DNA from: Janthinobacterium sp. BJB426
GTDB taxonomy: Bacteria > Pseudomonadota > Gammaproteobacteria > Burkholderiales > Burkholderiaceae_D
Reading direction: 5' to 3'
Assembly (NCBI RefSeq): GCF_002735705.1
Contig: NZ_PDZL01000016.1
Span: forward strand, 1-64,000
Length of the DNA stretch: 64,000 nt
Under the pieces are notes generated by a model. The model did no database searches. It saw only the letters and a list, made by a program, of their open reading frames with translations, and was not told where the DNA came from. Below, piece by piece: positions 51,623-62,679 of this stretch (the first letter of the stretch is position 1; every line of letters starts with the position of its first letter). Made by a program: the position numbers and the translations under genes.

Positions 51623-52141
51623 TTACTTGTCCAGCGCCTTCAAGACCTTGTCGGTAATGTCGATGCGCGGGCTGGCCCACAGGGCTTCCTGCAGCACGAT
51701 GTCATATCCTTCGATATGCGCCATCTGCTGGATGATGGTGTTGGCTTTTTCCGCGATGGCGCTGCGCTCTTCGTTCGTGCGCTGGCTCAAGTCTTCGCGG
51801 AACTCGCGCTGGCGGCGTTGCAGCTCCTTGTCCAGCTCGAAAAACTCGCGCTGGCGCTTGGCGCGCTCCGCCTCGCTCAGGGTCGGCATGTCCTTTTCCA
51901 GGGCTTCGTTGGCGACCTTGAAGCGGCTGGCCAGTTCCTGCACGGCTTTTTCACGCGAGCGGAACTCTTCGGCCAGCTTGGCGCTGGCCAGCTTGGCCAG
52001 CCTCGATTCGTTATAAATACGTTCGCTGCTGATCCAGGCGATCTTCGACTCCTGAGCCTGCGCCTGCACCGGCAACAGCGAACTCCAGCACAATGCAATC
52101 ATGGCAAGGGACTTGGGCAGGGTGGCGGATGCGGTGTTCAT
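51623..52141 (-). CDS. skp: OmpH/Skp periplasmic chaperone
   Basis: A 172-residue protein with a signal peptide ending near VQAQAQ, a short strand core (KIAWISSERIYNESRLA) and a long charged coiled-coil (KAVQELASRFKVANEALEKD and so on). Trimers hold unfolded outer-membrane proteins for BamA, encoded next door. Confidence 0.92.
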   Translation of the reverse strand: MNTASATLPKSLAMIALCWSSLLPVQAQAQESKIAWISSERIYNESRLAKLASAKLAEEFRSREKAVQELASRFKVANEALEKDMPTLSEAERAKRQREFFELDKELQRRQREFREDLSQRTNEERSAIAEKANTIIQQMAHIEGYDIVLQEALWASPRIDITDKVLKALDK

Positions 52142-52192
52142 GATACTCCATGGTCAAAAAGTAAAAGCTGTCGCCCCGGTTCAGATGGCCGG

Positions 52193-54529
52193 TTAGAAAC
52201 CGGTGCCCATCTGGAACTGGAAGCGCTCCAGGCGGTCCGTCGGCTTGGCGTTCAGCGGCTTGGCATAGCTCAGCTTGAGCGGGCCCACCGGTGAAATCCA
52301 GCTGATGCCCAAGCCAGCAGAATAGCGCAATTGCGAAATCCGCATTTTTTCGCCTTCCTGGTAGACCTGGCCGCCGTCAAGGAAACCGAACCAGCGCAAG
52401 CTGCGGTCATTTCCCGAACCAGGGAATGGCATCTGCAGTTCCGCGTTACCGATCAGGCGCGAAGCGCCGCCCAAGGCATCGTTGGTGCTCGGCTCAACCG
52501 CGCCCAGCGAAGAGCTCAGGTAGCCGCGCACCGAACCGATGCCGCCGCCGTAGAAGTTCTTGAAGACCGGATACACGTGCTTGCCGATACCGTGACCGTA
52601 ATCGAGCTCGCCCTTGAGCGCCAGGGTGACCTTGCTGAACAGCGGACGGAAGTACTGGTGCTCGTAGATGGCACGGAAGTACTTCTGGTCGCCGATCACG
52701 TCCGCCTCCAGGTTGATGCGCTGGTAGCGGCCGATCGATGGCGTCAGGGCACTGTCGCGGCTGTCGCGCTGCCATGCCGCCGTCAGCGGAATGGAGTTGG
52801 TGGTGGCCGAACCGATACCGTCAGACGGGCCGCCATTGTCGACCACGTACTGCTTGAAGCGGATCGGGCTGGTGATGTCGGTCTCGATGCGCGAGCGCTC
52901 GGCGCCGATACCGAAGAAGACGGTGTCGACTTCGGAGAACGGCACGCCGAAACTGACGCGGCCACCGGTTTGCTTGATCTTGTAGCTGCCGATGTTCAGC
53001 GCCGGCGGTTCCGTCGTCCGCAGGTAGACTTCAAAGCTGCGCGAAATGCCGTCGTCCGTGAAGTACGGATTGGTTTGCGAAAACGCGATCGTGCGGCTGT
53101 AATGGCTGGTATTGAGTTCGATGCCGACCGTGTTGCCGCTACCGGCAAAGTTGGCCTGCGAAATCGACGCCGACAGGGTGAATTTTTCCGATTGCGAGAA
53201 GGCGCCGCCGATCAGGAAGTTGCCGGTTGGTTTCTCCACCACCGTCACGTTGACGTCGACCTGGTCGGTCGTGCCCTGCGCTTCCGGCGTGTCGATGGTC
53301 ACGTCCTTGAAGTAGCCGAGACGGTCGACACGGTCGCGCGACAGCTTGATCTTGTTGCTGTCATACCAGGACGATTCGAACTGGCGGAATTCGCGGCGGA
53401 TGACTTCATCGCGCGTGGTGGTATTGCCGGCGATATTCATGTGGCGCACGTAGACGCGCTTGCCCGGATCGATGAAGAAGGTGAAACCGACTTCATGCTT
53501 CTCGCGGTTGATTTCCGGATTGGCGTTGACGTTGGCAAAGGCGTAGCCGAACGTGGCCAGGCGGTCCTGGATGCGCTTGTTGGTGGCCGTCAGGCGCGCG
53601 CCCGAATAGATCTCGCCTTCGCGCATCAGGTTCAGGGCTTTCAGCTCTTCTTCGCGGCCGAACATCTCGCCTTCGAACTTGGTGCCGGCGATCTTGTACT
53701 TTTCACCTTCGGTGATATTGATCGTCAGGTAAATGTCTTTTTTATCGGGCGTGATCGACACTTGCGTCGAGTCGACCTGCATCTCGATATAGCCGCGGTC
53801 CAGGTAGTAGGACTTGAGCGCCTCGATGTCGCCCGTCAGCTTGGTCTTCGAATATTGGTCGGCCTTGGTGTACCAGCTGAACCAGCCGCCCGTGTTCAGG
53901 GCCAGCTGCTCGCGCAGCTCCTTGTCGGTGAAGGCCTTGTTGCCGACGATGTTGATCTGCTTGATGCGGGCCACGTCGCCCTCGTCGACGGCGAACACCA
54001 CGTTGACGCGGTTGCGCTCGATCGGCGTGACGGTGGTGGTGATCTTCACGCCGTACAGGCCATGCGACAGGTACTGGCGCTTGAGTTCCTGTTCCGCGCG
54101 GTCGACGGATGCCTTGTCGAAAATTTTGGCTTCACCGACGCCGATTTCCTTCAATGCCTTGACCAGCACATCCTTTTCAAATTCCTTGGTACCCGTAAAT
54201 GCCACGGAAGCGATGGCCGGACGTTCCTCGACCAGCACCACCAGCACGTCGCCATCGGCTTCCAGGCGCACATCCTTGAACATGCCCGTCGCATACAGGG
54301 CCTTGATGGCGGCGATACTCTTCTCGTCGGAGAACGTTTCGCCGACCCGCACCGGCAGGTAAGCAAAGACGGTGCCCGCTTCGGTACGCTGGATCCCTTC
54401 GACCCGGATGTCCTTGACAGTAAATGGCTGGACGGCCAGCGCGTGGCCGGAACAGATGGCCATGACGGCGGCGCCGATCAGGCTGCGGCGAAAGGAAGGC
54501 AAGGCAAAACGAGCAGAATGTAATTTCAT
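52193..54529 (-). CDS. bamA: Outer-membrane assembly factor BamA
   Basis: A 778-residue Omp85 protein. A signal peptide (to about residue 32) is followed by five POTRA domains, starting FTVKDIRVEGIQRTEAGTVF, and a 16-strand barrel with the loop-6 motif GSVRGYLSS. It ends in Phe, as outer-membrane barrels do. It inserts barrels into the outer membrane. The order rseP-bamA-skp-lpxD is conserved. Confidence 0.96.
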   Translation of the reverse strand: MKLHSARFALPSFRRSLIGAAVMAICSGHALAVQPFTVKDIRVEGIQRTEAGTVFAYLPVRVGETFSDEKSIAAIKALYATGMFKDVRLEADGDVLVVLVEERPAIASVAFTGTKEFEKDVLVKALKEIGVGEAKIFDKASVDRAEQELKRQYLSHGLYGVKITTTVTPIERNRVNVVFAVDEGDVARIKQINIVGNKAFTDKELREQLALNTGGWFSWYTKADQYSKTKLTGDIEALKSYYLDRGYIEMQVDSTQVSITPDKKDIYLTINITEGEKYKIAGTKFEGEMFGREEELKALNLMREGEIYSGARLTATNKRIQDRLATFGYAFANVNANPEINREKHEVGFTFFIDPGKRVYVRHMNIAGNTTTRDEVIRREFRQFESSWYDSNKIKLSRDRVDRLGYFKDVTIDTPEAQGTTDQVDVNVTVVEKPTGNFLIGGAFSQSEKFTLSASISQANFAGSGNTVGIELNTSHYSRTIAFSQTNPYFTDDGISRSFEVYLRTTEPPALNIGSYKIKQTGGRVSFGVPFSEVDTVFFGIGAERSRIETDITSPIRFKQYVVDNGGPSDGIGSATTNSIPLTAAWQRDSRDSALTPSIGRYQRINLEADVIGDQKYFRAIYEHQYFRPLFSKVTLALKGELDYGHGIGKHVYPVFKNFYGGGIGSVRGYLSSSLGAVEPSTNDALGGASRLIGNAELQMPFPGSGNDRSLRWFGFLDGGQVYQEGEKMRISQLRYSAGLGISWISPVGPLKLSYAKPLNAKPTDRLERFQFQMGTGF

Positions 54530-54612
54530 TGGGGTTATTCAATGGGTAAATCAATGGACAACATACACAAAAGATTGCTTGTGCGACTCACGCAATGGCA
54601 TCAACCACCGCC

Positions 54613-55974
54613 CTAATTCAGCAATCGCAACACGTCATTAAAGACGGCAAGCACCATCAAGGTCAGCAACAAACCGATCCCCAGGCGCTGGGCAATCTCG
54701 CCTACGCGCTCCGGCAAGGGGCGTCCGGTCAAAACTTCCAGCGAATAATACAGCAAATGCCCGCCATCCAGAACAGGAATGGGTAGCAAATTCATCACGC
54801 CCAGACTGATACTGATGAAGGCGATGAAGCTCAGGTAGCTTACCAGGCCGATGCGCGCCGTCTGGCCCGCATAATCGGCGATGGTAATGGGACCCGTCAC
54901 ATTCTTCAGCGAGACCTGGCCGGTGATCATTTTGCCCAGCATTTTCAGGCTCATGACACTGGTATCCCAGACCTTGGTGGACGCCTTGCCCACGGCAGAG
55001 AACGGTCCGGATGCCACGGTGATCATATCCGGCACCTGTCCCAGCTTTGCCTGTATCTTACCAACTGTTACAGCTCCCTCTGCCCCGGCGCCAGGCACGG
55101 CGTCCGGCGTGATGGACAGGGTCAGGTCCTGGCCCTGGCGCAAGAGTTGCAATTGCAGGGTCCGGCCCGGCGCCTGGCTCAGGGTGGCGATCACGGCCGC
55201 CACGTCGTGCACGGGCTGTTCGTCGATGGCCAGGATCTGGTCGTTTTTCTGCAGGCCGGCGCGCGCGGCGGCGCCACCGGGCATGATTTCCATCAAGGTA
55301 GGCGCGGAACGGGCCAGGGTCAGGCCCAGCTTGCCCAGCACGTCGCCTTCCAGGTCCGTCTCCGTCAGGCTGGCCGTCGGCAAGGTCGCCTCCTGCTGGC
55401 CACGGTCGGGACGGCGCACTTCGATGCGCGCCGGCTGCTTGTCAAGGGTGGCCTGGATCAGCTCCCAGCGCAGCTCGGACCAGCTGGCCACGGCCTTGCC
55501 ATTCACCGCCTCGACCGTATCGCCGCTGCGCAAGCCGGCCGCGTAGGCGGCCGTCTCTTCGGCCACGGGGCCGAGCCTGCTCGACGGCTCTTCGATGCCA
55601 TGCATGAACAGACCCGCGTACAGCACGATGGCGACGAGGAAATTGGCCAGCGGGCCGGCGGCCACGATGGCGATGCGGCGCCACACGCTCTGGCGCGTGA
55701 ATTCGCGGCGCAATTCGCTTTCCGGCAAATCGCTGAGGTCTTGCGCGCGACTGTCGAGCATGCTCACATAGCCGCCCAGCGGCAGCGCGGAAATCGCCCA
55801 CTCCGTCTGATCCTTGCCAAACTTGCGCGAATACACCACTTTCCCCATGCCGATCGAGAAACGCAGCACTTTGACGCCGCACCAGCGCGCCACCAGATAG
55901 TGGCCCAGTTCGTGCAAGGTGATCAGCGAGCCCAGCGCAACGATGAACGCCAGCAAGGTGGTAATTAAGGTCAT
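54613..55974 (-). CDS. rseP: Site-2 zinc protease RseP
   Basis: A 453-residue intramembrane protease. Helix 1 holds HELGH (about residues 21-25), two PDZ domains fill the periplasmic part (residues about 120-290), and the third zinc ligand is in [14 protein letters not shown]. It cleaves anti-sigma factor RseA after DegS and trims signal peptides. Overlaps dxr by 4 bases. Confidence 0.95.
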   Translation of the reverse strand: MTLITTLLAFIVALGSLITLHELGHYLVARWCGVKVLRFSIGMGKVVYSRKFGKDQTEWAISALPLGGYVSMLDSRAQDLSDLPESELRREFTRQSVWRRIAIVAAGPLANFLVAIVLYAGLFMHGIEEPSSRLGPVAEETAAYAAGLRSGDTVEAVNGKAVASWSELRWELIQATLDKQPARIEVRRPDRGQQEATLPTASLTETDLEGDVLGKLGLTLARSAPTLMEIMPGGAAARAGLQKNDQILAIDEQPVHDVAAVIATLSQAPGRTLQLQLLRQGQDLTLSITPDAVPGAGAEGAVTVGKIQAKLGQVPDMITVASGPFSAVGKASTKVWDTSVMSLKMLGKMITGQVSLKNVTGPITIADYAGQTARIGLVSYLSFIAFISISLGVMNLLPIPVLDGGHLLYYSLEVLTGRPLPERVGEIAQRLGIGLLLTLMVLAVFNDVLRLLN

Positions 55975-57155
55975 GCGGCCAGCCTCTGGGCAATGTATGC
56001 CTGCGCAGCCTCTCTGGCCAGGCGGTCCTGCTCCATCACGGCCTCGATGCTGGAAGCGGCGCCGTGCGGCACCGTTTCGATCACGTGGGCGATGACCCGG
56101 TCGATCTGGCGGAAGCCGATCTGCTCGTCGAGGAAGGCTTGCACGGCCACTTCATTGGCCGCGTTGAGCAGGGCCGGCGCCGTGCCGCCCGCGCGCAGGG
56201 CGTCGAAGGCCAGCGCCAGACAGGGGAAGCGGCGGAAATCGGGACGTTCGAACTGCAAGGTGGCCACTTGCGCCAGGTCAAGTTGCGCCACGCCGGAAGC
56301 GATACGCTGCGGATACGCCAGCGCATGGGCGATCGGCGTGCGCATGTCCGGATTGCCCAGCTGGGCCAGTACGGAACCGTCGATGTACGACACCATCGAA
56401 TGGATCACGCTTTGCGGGTGGATCAGCACTTCGATCTGGTCGGCCGGCGCGCCGAACAGCCAGTGCGCCTCGATCACTTCCAGGCCCTTGTTCATCATGG
56501 TGGCCGAATCGACGGAAATCTTGCGGCCCATGGCCCAGGTCGGGTGCTTGCAGGCCTGGTCCGGCGTGACCGTGTCGAGCGTTTCGACGTCACGCGTGAG
56601 GAAAGGGCCACCGGAAGCCGTCAGCACGATTTTCGCCACGCCAGCGGCGCCAGGCGCGCGGCCATGGGCATGCGGCATGCATTGGAAAATGGCGTTATGT
56701 TCGCTGTCGATCGGCAGCAGCACGGCGCCGTTATCGTGCACGGCATCGATGAACAGCTGGCCGGACATGACCAGCGCTTCCTTATTGGCCAACAATACTT
56801 TCTTGCCAGCACGTGCCGCCGCCAGGGTGGGCGCCAAGCCAGCCGCGCCAACGATGGCCGCCATCACGCCCGTCACTTGCGGCGCGCTGGCGATGGCGCA
56901 CAGGGCGTCCACGCCATACTCGACCTGCGTATCGACGCCCTGCCCGCGCAGCAAGCGCGTCAGTTCAAGGGCGGCGTCCGCCGTGCCGACGACGGCGCGC
57001 AGGGGACGAAATTGCAGACACTGGGCGGCCAGTTCGGCCACACGGCTGTGCGCGCTCAGCGCATACACGCTATATTGCTCGGGATGACGCGCGAGCACGT
57101 CCAGGGTGGACACGCCGACCGAACCGGTCGCGCCAAGAATGGTGATGTATTGCAT
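55971..57155 (-). CDS. dxr: 1-deoxy-D-xylulose 5-phosphate reductoisomerase
   Basis: A 394-residue enzyme of the MEP isoprenoid pathway. NADPH-binding [18 protein letters not shown] at the N-terminus, [12 protein letters not shown] and [15 protein letters not shown] carry substrate and metal residues, and [20 protein letters not shown] follows. Normal length. Confidence 0.96.
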   Translation of the reverse strand: MQYITILGATGSVGVSTLDVLARHPEQYSVYALSAHSRVAELAAQCLQFRPLRAVVGTADAALELTRLLRGQGVDTQVEYGVDALCAIASAPQVTGVMAAIVGAAGLAPTLAAARAGKKVLLANKEALVMSGQLFIDAVHDNGAVLLPIDSEHNAIFQCMPHAHGRAPGAAGVAKIVLTASGGPFLTRDVETLDTVTPDQACKHPTWAMGRKISVDSATMMNKGLEVIEAHWLFGAPADQIEVLIHPQSVIHSMVSYIDGSVLAQLGNPDMRTPIAHALAYPQRIASGVAQLDLAQVATLQFERPDFRRFPCLALAFDALRAGGTAPALLNAANEVAVQAFLDEQIGFRQIDRVIAHVIETVPHGAASSIEAVMEQDRLAREAAQAYIAQRLAA

Positions 57156-57163
57156 GAGTTTCC

Positions 57164-57997
57164 TTAAAGCCAGCTGGCCACGAGGGCGGCAAATGGCAGG
57201 ACCGGGATCAAGGCGTCGATACGGTCGAGTACGCCGCCATGGCCAGGCAGCAGGTTGCTGCTGTCCTTGATGCCGGCGCGGCGCTTCAATTGGGATTCGA
57301 ACAGGTCGCCGACGATGCTGGCGGCGACGATCAGCAGCAGCACCAGCAAGGCCACCGGCCAGCCGCGGCGCAATTGCAGCTGCACGGCAAAGGTGTCTTG
57401 CAAGACCGGCAGCGATGGCGCGGCAACGATGGTGATGGCGGCAATGACGAGCACGGCGATGCCGCCGCCGATGGCGCCTTCCCAGGATTTACCTGGGGAA
57501 ATGCTTGGCGCCAGCTTGCGCTTGCCGAAAGCCTTGCCCGAGAAATAGGCGCCGATATCGGCGATCCACACGAGGGCCATCACGGACAGCAGGAACAAGG
57601 GGCTATGCAGGAACAGGGCGATGATGGCGACGAAGCAGCCGACGATGGTCACCGGGTACACGAGGCTGAGCAAGGTATTGCCCAGGCCTTCGGTGGGCGG
57701 CAAGCCCGTCGCCAGCGAAGGCACGAAGCGGATCAGCCAGATGGCCACGCACAGGGCGAACCAGAAATTGAGCTGCGCCATGCCGTTACCGACAAAAAAC
57801 GTATACGCGAAGGCGGCGGTCCAGATGGCAGCAATCAGCAGCGCCTGGCGATTTTTGAAAATGCGGAAGCTTTCCCAGATGGCGGCGCCGAAGAACGCCG
57901 TGGCGATCACGGCGAAAGCAGGGAAATAATTCAGATACAGAACCGGCAGCAAGACCGCCAACAAGACCAGGGCGGTGATTATCCGTGTTTTCAGCAT
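57164..57997 (-). CDS. cdsA: Phosphatidate cytidylyltransferase
   Basis: A 277-residue protein with about eight membrane helices, making CDP-diacylglycerol. The signature [19 protein letters not shown], then [14 protein letters not shown], and the C-terminal [19 protein letters not shown] are intact. The start overlaps the uppS stop by one base. Confidence 0.95.
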   Translation of the reverse strand: MLKTRIITALVLLAVLLPVLYLNYFPAFAVIATAFFGAAIWESFRIFKNRQALLIAAIWTAAFAYTFFVGNGMAQLNFWFALCVAIWLIRFVPSLATGLPPTEGLGNTLLSLVYPVTIVGCFVAIIALFLHSPLFLLSVMALVWIADIGAYFSGKAFGKRKLAPSISPGKSWEGAIGGGIAVLVIAAITIVAAPSLPVLQDTFAVQLQLRRGWPVALLVLLLIVAASIVGDLFESQLKRRAGIKDSSNLLPGHGGVLDRIDALIPVLPFAALVASWL

Positions 57998-58764
57998 CAG
58001 TTTGTCTTTTCAGTTAATTGCGCGCTGGTACGGCCAAAGCGCCGTTCGCGCTGCTGGTAAGACGCGATTGCCGCGTCGAGGCACTCGTCATTGAAGTCGG
58101 GCCAGAAAGTTTCGGTAAAAAACAACTCAGTGTACGCCAGTTGCCACAGGAGGAAATTGGAAATGCGCTGCTCGCCGCCGGTGCGGATGAACAGGTCGGG
58201 CTCGGGCGCGTAAGCCATGGCCAGGTGCGGCGCCAGTTGCTCTTCCGTGTATGCGTTCCCGGCGGGCTGGCCATTGGCTGCCGCCTCGGCCGTCATTTTA
58301 TTGACTGCCTGCATGATGTCCCAGCGGCCGCCGTAATTGGCGCAGATGGACACCGTCAGACGCGTGTTGTTCGCCGTCTTGCGCTCCGCATTGGCGATCA
58401 GGGTTTGCAGCTGCTCATTGAAGCGCGACAGGTCGCCCACGACCTTCAGGCGGATATCGTTGGCATGCATCTTGACTACTTCGCGTTCCAGCATGGTGAC
58501 GAACAGGCGCATCAGCATCGACACCTCTTCTTCCGGGCGGCGCCAGTTTTCCGAACTGAAGGCAAACAGGGTCAGGTACTCGACACCTCGGTCGAGGCAA
58601 GTCTCGACGATGCCGCGCACGGCGTCGGCACCCTTCACGTGGCCAGCCACGCGGGGCAGGAAGCGCTTGGTTGCCCAGCGGCCATTGCCGTCCATAATGA
58701 TTGCCACATGGCGCGGCACCGTGCCCACCTCAGGTACTGCCGTTGTCGAACTCGAATAGATCAT
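57997..58764 (-). CDS. uppS: Undecaprenyl diphosphate synthase
   Basis: A 255-residue cis-prenyltransferase making the lipid carrier for cell-wall synthesis. The catalytic Asp lies in [27 protein letters not shown] and [15 protein letters not shown] are family motifs. It sits upstream of cdsA and downstream of frr, as usual. Confidence 0.96.
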   Translation of the reverse strand: MIYSSSTTAVPEVGTVPRHVAIIMDGNGRWATKRFLPRVAGHVKGADAVRGIVETCLDRGVEYLTLFAFSSENWRRPEEEVSMLMRLFVTMLEREVVKMHANDIRLKVVGDLSRFNEQLQTLIANAERKTANNTRLTVSICANYGGRWDIMQAVNKMTAEAAANGQPAGNAYTEEQLAPHLAMAYAPEPDLFIRTGGEQRISNFLLWQLAYTELFFTETFWPDFNDECLDAAIASYQQRERRFGRTSAQLTEKTN

Positions 58765-58862
58765 GAAAACACGAATACCAAAAATAAAAGATAGCTATTA
58801 TGCGCCAAATAGCACTGCCCGGAAAAGCCATGCTTTTCCGGGCAGCGTCGAAGGACTGAAAA

Positions 58863-59423
58863 CTAGACGGTCAGTACTTCTTTTTCTTTGTCGACCACCA
58901 TCTTGTCGATGTCGGCAATAAACTTGTCCGTCAGCTTCTGTACTTCTTCCGACGAGCGGCGCTCATCGTCCTCGGAACAGGCTTTTTCCTTGACTAGTTT
59001 CTTCAGCGACTCGTTTGCATCGCGGCGAATATTACGCACGGCAATCTTCGCGTCTTCCGCCTCGCTCTTGACCAGCTTGACCATTTCCTTGCGGCGCTCT
59101 TCCGTCAGCGGCGGCGTCGGAACGCGGATCAGGTCGCCCTGTGCCGACGGGTTCAGACCCAGGTCGGCGTCGCGGATGGCTTTTTCGATGGTGTTGGCCA
59201 TCTTTTTTTCGTACGGCTGCACACCGATGGTGCGCGCGTCGATCAGGGTCACGTTGGCGACCTGGGTCAGCGCCGTCGGTGAACCGTAGTAATCGACCAT
59301 CACGTGGTCCAGGATACCCGTATGGGCGCGGCCGGTACGCACTTTGGCCAGATCGGCCCGCAGTGTTTCCAGCGACTTCGTCATGCGTTCCTGGGTGTTC
59401 TTTTTAACGTCAGCTAAGGACAT
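58863..59423 (-). CDS. frr: Ribosome recycling factor
   Basis: A 186-residue protein: [39 protein letters not shown] and [20 protein letters not shown]. It splits post-termination ribosomes with EF-G. Ribosome site AGGAGGG upstream. Confidence 0.97.
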   Translation of the reverse strand: MSLADVKKNTQERMTKSLETLRADLAKVRTGRAHTGILDHVMVDYYGSPTALTQVANVTLIDARTIGVQPYEKKMANTIEKAIRDADLGLNPSAQGDLIRVPTPPLTEERRKEMVKLVKSEAEDAKIAVRNIRRDANESLKKLVKEKACSEDDERRSSEEVQKLTDKFIADIDKMVVDKEKEVLTV

Positions 59424-59493
59424 ACGCCCTCCTATATCTTGATAATAAATGGGTATTACAATTATTCACTGCAGTGTAAATGTTCGCGCAATC

Positions 59494-59595
59494 GGGAGTG
59501 CCGAAAACCGTTCAGGGCAAGGCGCAGCGCCGAAGACAGTACTTAATGTACGGCGAGGCGCTGCAACGCAGCCATGGACGGTTTCTCGGTGCTCC
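59494..59595. repeat. REP/MITE-like nested inverted repeat between frr and pyrH
   Basis: The outer arms GAGTGCCGAAAACCGT (from 59496) and ACGGTTTCTCGGTGCTC (to 59594) are imperfect complements. Inside are GCAGCGCC/GGCGCTGC and GTAC-TTAAT-GTAC. Its build resembles intergenic repeats I have seen in other proteobacteria. It is the only content of the 178-base gap. Confidence 0.6.
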
Positions 59596-59601
59596 TTATT
59601 T

Positions 59602-60318
59602 CTACACGTGAACCAGCGTGCCTTCATCTTCACCCATGATGACGCGCATCAGCGCGCCTGGCTTGGTGATCGAAAACACTTTGATTGGCAGTTTCTGGTC
59701 GCGGCACAGGGCGAATGCGGTGGCATCCATCACTTGCAGGTGCTTGGCGATGGCGTCGTCGAACGTAATCGTGTGGAACAGGGTGGCGTTCGGATCCTTC
59801 TGCGGATCGGCCGTGTAGACGCCGTCGACCTTGGTGGCCTTCAGGACGATCTCGGCGCTGATCTCGGCACCGCGCAGGGCAGCTGCCGTGTCGGTGGTGA
59901 AGAACGGATTGCCGGTGCCGGCGGCGAAGACCACCACTTTACCTTCTTCCAGGTATTGCAGGGCTTTCGGGCGGACGTACGGCTCGACCACTTGTTCGAT
60001 GCCGATGGCCGACATGACGCGCGCGGTGATACCGACGTGGCGCATGGCATCGGCCAGGGCCAGTGCGTTCATCACCGTGGCAAGCATGCCCATGTAGTCG
60101 GCGGTGGCACGGTCCATGCCTTGCGCGCCAGGCGCGACGCCGCGGAAGATATTGCCGCCGCCAATCACGATTGCCAGTTCCACACCCAACTTCGCCACCT
60201 CGGCCACATCGGCCACCATGCGCTCGATCGTGGCGCGGTTGATGCCGTAGGGATCATCTCCCATCAGGGCTTCGCCGGACAACTTGAGGAGGACGCGCTT
60301 GTAGGCTGGTTTTGACAT
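59602..60318 (-). CDS. pyrH: UMP kinase
   Basis: A 238-residue amino-acid-kinase-fold enzyme that makes UDP. Starts [32 protein letters not shown] and [12 protein letters not shown] are binding motifs. The upstream frame to 60438 lacks a ribosome site. Confidence 0.97.
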   Translation of the reverse strand: MSKPAYKRVLLKLSGEALMGDDPYGINRATIERMVADVAEVAKLGVELAIVIGGGNIFRGVAPGAQGMDRATADYMGMLATVMNALALADAMRHVGITARVMSAIGIEQVVEPYVRPKALQYLEEGKVVVFAAGTGNPFFTTDTAAALRGAEISAEIVLKATKVDGVYTADPQKDPNATLFHTITFDDAIAKHLQVMDATAFALCRDQKLPIKVFSITKPGALMRVIMGEDEGTLVHV

Positions 60319-60436
60319 GAGCTGGGGCTCCATAAATGAGGTTATTCGAGTATGACATGGCGCAGCGCCTTGCAGCGCCGGATAGGCGCGCGGGGCTGCC
60401 CATGCCGCCGCCCGGCACGACAGGTGCGGGCGGGCC

Positions 60437-60459
60437 AAAAAAACGGGCCTCTCGGCCCG
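60437..60459 (-). terminator. Terminator after tsf
   Basis: CGGGCC-GAGA-GGCCCG then TTTTTTT on the minus strand, just past the tsf stop. A GAGA tetraloop caps it. pyrH must then have its own promoter or read-through. Confidence 0.9.
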
Positions 60460-60465
60460 CTTTAC

Positions 60466-61377
60466 TTACGCTCCCTGGGAGGCAGCCATCTGTGCTGCGA
60501 CTTCTGCTGCGAAGTCGTCTTGCTTCTTCTCGATGCCCTCGCCCACTACGTACATGGCGAAACCTTTGACGCTGGTGTTAGCCGCCTTCAGCATTTGCTC
60601 AACCGACAGCTTGTCGTTTTTCACGAAAGCCTGGTTCAACAGGGATACTTCTTTCAGGAACTTCTGTACGGAACCTTCCAGGCGCTTGGCCAGGATTTCC
60701 GGCGATTGCGCTGGCTTGCCTTCGGCGGCCGCTTTGGCTGCGTCTTCTTCGGCTTTCAGTTGTGCAACCGAGCGCTCTTTTTCGATCAGTTCCGCAGGAA
60801 CTTCGTTCGACGACAGCGACACTGGCTTCATGGCAGCGATGTGCATGGCCACATCTTTGCCCACTTGCTCATCGGCACCGTCGAATTCGACGATCACGCC
60901 AATGCGCGAACCGTGCAGGTACGAAGCCAGCTTGGCGCTGGTTTCGAAGCGCTGGAAGCGGCGGATGGTCATGTTTTCGCCGATTTTGCCGATCAGGGCA
61001 GCGCGCACATCGTCCAGGGTCTTGCCATCGAGTGGCAGGGCCAGCAGGGCAGCGACGTCAGCCGGGTTGTGTTCTGCTACCAGACGGGCAGCGTTGTTGG
61101 CCAGTGCCAGGAAATCGTCGTTTTTCGCAACGAAGTCGGTTTCCGAGTTCACTTCGACCAGGGCGCCTACGCCATTGGCGATGTAGGTTGCCACGACGCC
61201 TTCAGCGGTGATGCGTGCCGATGCTTTCGATGCCTTGCCGCCCAGTTTGACGCGCAGGATCTCTTCCGCACGAGCCATGTCGCCTTCGGCTTCGGTCAGT
61301 GCTTTTTTGCATTCCATCATTGGTGCGTCGGTTTTGCCGCGCAATTCGCCTACCATCGCTGCTGTAATCGCTGCCAT
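60466..61377 (-). CDS. tsf: Translation elongation factor Ts
   Basis: A 303-residue guanine nucleotide exchange factor of EF-Tu. The N-terminal domain ([20 protein letters not shown]) is followed by [19 protein letters not shown], the EF-Tu contact. Follows rpsB, as in most bacteria. Confidence 0.97.
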   Translation of the reverse strand: MAAITAAMVGELRGKTDAPMMECKKALTEAEGDMARAEEILRVKLGGKASKASARITAEGVVATYIANGVGALVEVNSETDFVAKNDDFLALANNAARLVAEHNPADVAALLALPLDGKTLDDVRAALIGKIGENMTIRRFQRFETSAKLASYLHGSRIGVIVEFDGADEQVGKDVAMHIAAMKPVSLSSNEVPAELIEKERSVAQLKAEEDAAKAAAEGKPAQSPEILAKRLEGSVQKFLKEVSLLNQAFVKNDKLSVEQMLKAANTSVKGFAMYVVGEGIEKKQDDFAAEVAAQMAASQGA

Positions 61378-61451
61378 GTGTTTCTCCTGATTCGGTGAGT
61401 CGATAGTCGCGGCCGGGCATGCATGCCTCGCCAGCGGTCACTATCGTTTTT

Positions 61452-61488
61452 TTGTTAAAAAAAAGGGGGAGCTGCTGCCACCCCTTTT
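61452..61488 (-). terminator. Terminator or attenuator between rpsB and tsf
   Basis: On the minus strand AAAAGGGG, a GC-rich loop, CCCCC, then eight T. This position is a known attenuation point in rpsB-tsf operons and would lower tsf relative to rpsB. Confidence 0.72.
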
Positions 61489-61535
61489 CCCTTACTGCTG
61501 TGCTTACAAACGGCTATCTTGCGATAGCCTGGCCA

Positions 61536-62288
61536 TTAAGCCTGTTCGTTTACTTCGACGAATTCGTCGCCAGCGGCTGCTTTAACCATTTCAACAACTT
61601 CGTTACCGGCAGCTGCACGGCCTTCGATGATTGCATCAGCAACACCGCGAGCGTACAACATGATGGCTTTCGAGGAGTCATCGTTACCTGGGATCACGAA
61701 GTTCACGCCTTCTGGGGAATGGTTGGTATCGACAACGCCGATGACCGGGATACCCAGTTTAGCTGCTTCGGTGATCGCACCTTTGTGGTAGCCGACGTCG
61801 ACGACGAAGATTGCGTCAGGAATGCCGCCCATGTCCTTGATGCCGCCGATCGATTTTTGCAGCTTGATCATTTCGCGGGAGAACATCAGCGCTTCTTTTT
61901 TCGACAGCTTCTCGATCGAACCGTCTTCGATCATCACTTCCATGTCTTTCAGACGCTTGATCGAGGTTTTGATCGTTTTGAAGTTGGTCAGCATGCCGCC
62001 CAACCAACGTTGATCAACGAAAGGCACGCCAGCGCGTTGTGCTTCAGCAGCGATGATTTCGCGAGCTTGACGCTTGGTGCCAACCATCAGGATGGTGCCA
62101 CGGTTTGCAGCCAGTTGACGCACGTGCTTCATTGCGTCCTGGTACATCGCCATGGTTTTTTCCAGGTTGATGATGTGGATCTTGTTGCGATGACCGAAGA
62201 TGAACGGTGCCATTTTTGGATTCCAAAAACGGGTTTGGTGACCAAAGTGGACACCGGCTTCCAGCATTTCGCGCATTGTTACGGACAT
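61536..62288 (-). CDS. rpsB: 30S ribosomal protein S2
   Basis: A 250-residue protein: [69 protein letters not shown] precedes the ATG. The start chosen is 14 codons inside the longest frame. Confidence 0.97.
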   Translation of the reverse strand: MSVTMREMLEAGVHFGHQTRFWNPKMAPFIFGHRNKIHIINLEKTMAMYQDAMKHVRQLAANRGTILMVGTKRQAREIIAAEAQRAGVPFVDQRWLGGMLTNFKTIKTSIKRLKDMEVMIEDGSIEKLSKKEALMFSREMIKLQKSIGGIKDMGGIPDAIFVVDVGYHKGAITEAAKLGIPVIGVVDTNHSPEGVNFVIPGNDDSSKAIMLYARGVADAIIEGRAAAGNEVVEMVKAAAGDEFVEVNEQA

Positions 62289-62679
62289 TATTAACTCCAG
62301 GGTTGGGTCTGGAATCCGATCAGTCACCATACAGGCACCCTTGTCGACCGGATTCGCGTGTTTATATAAATTAAAGACACTGTTTTACTGCATTGCTTAA
62401 AAGAGAATTCAAGCAACCCGGGATTCTACACCGAAATGCCCATTCCATCAAGTCCAGGGCGCAAATCGCGCGCGCAGCGACGGCAAGCGTTGCACCACAC
62501 TGGTGCAACGCGTATCGACCATCGGTTTTCCCGCAAAAATCGCCTGCCAGCCATAGGATGGAGGCGGCGGATACAGGGCGCCTCGTTTATAATTTCGACA
62601 TATTTGCAGACTTTTTCCTCACACGCTGAGATTCGTCTGTGCTTTTCACCCGAACATCTTGCAGATTGCGAATTACACC
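62289..62679. promoter_or_regulatory. Divergent rpsB/map intergenic region
   Basis: About 390 bases. It should hold the rpsB promoter (TTTATATAAA near 62362-62371 is AT-rich and in the right place) and the S2-responsive leader, plus the map promoter. I cannot assign exact elements. Confidence 0.45.

Noticed and set aside
52331..54523. 730-codon plus-strand frame opposite bamA
   Set aside because: Same shadow effect; bamA is complete and conserved.
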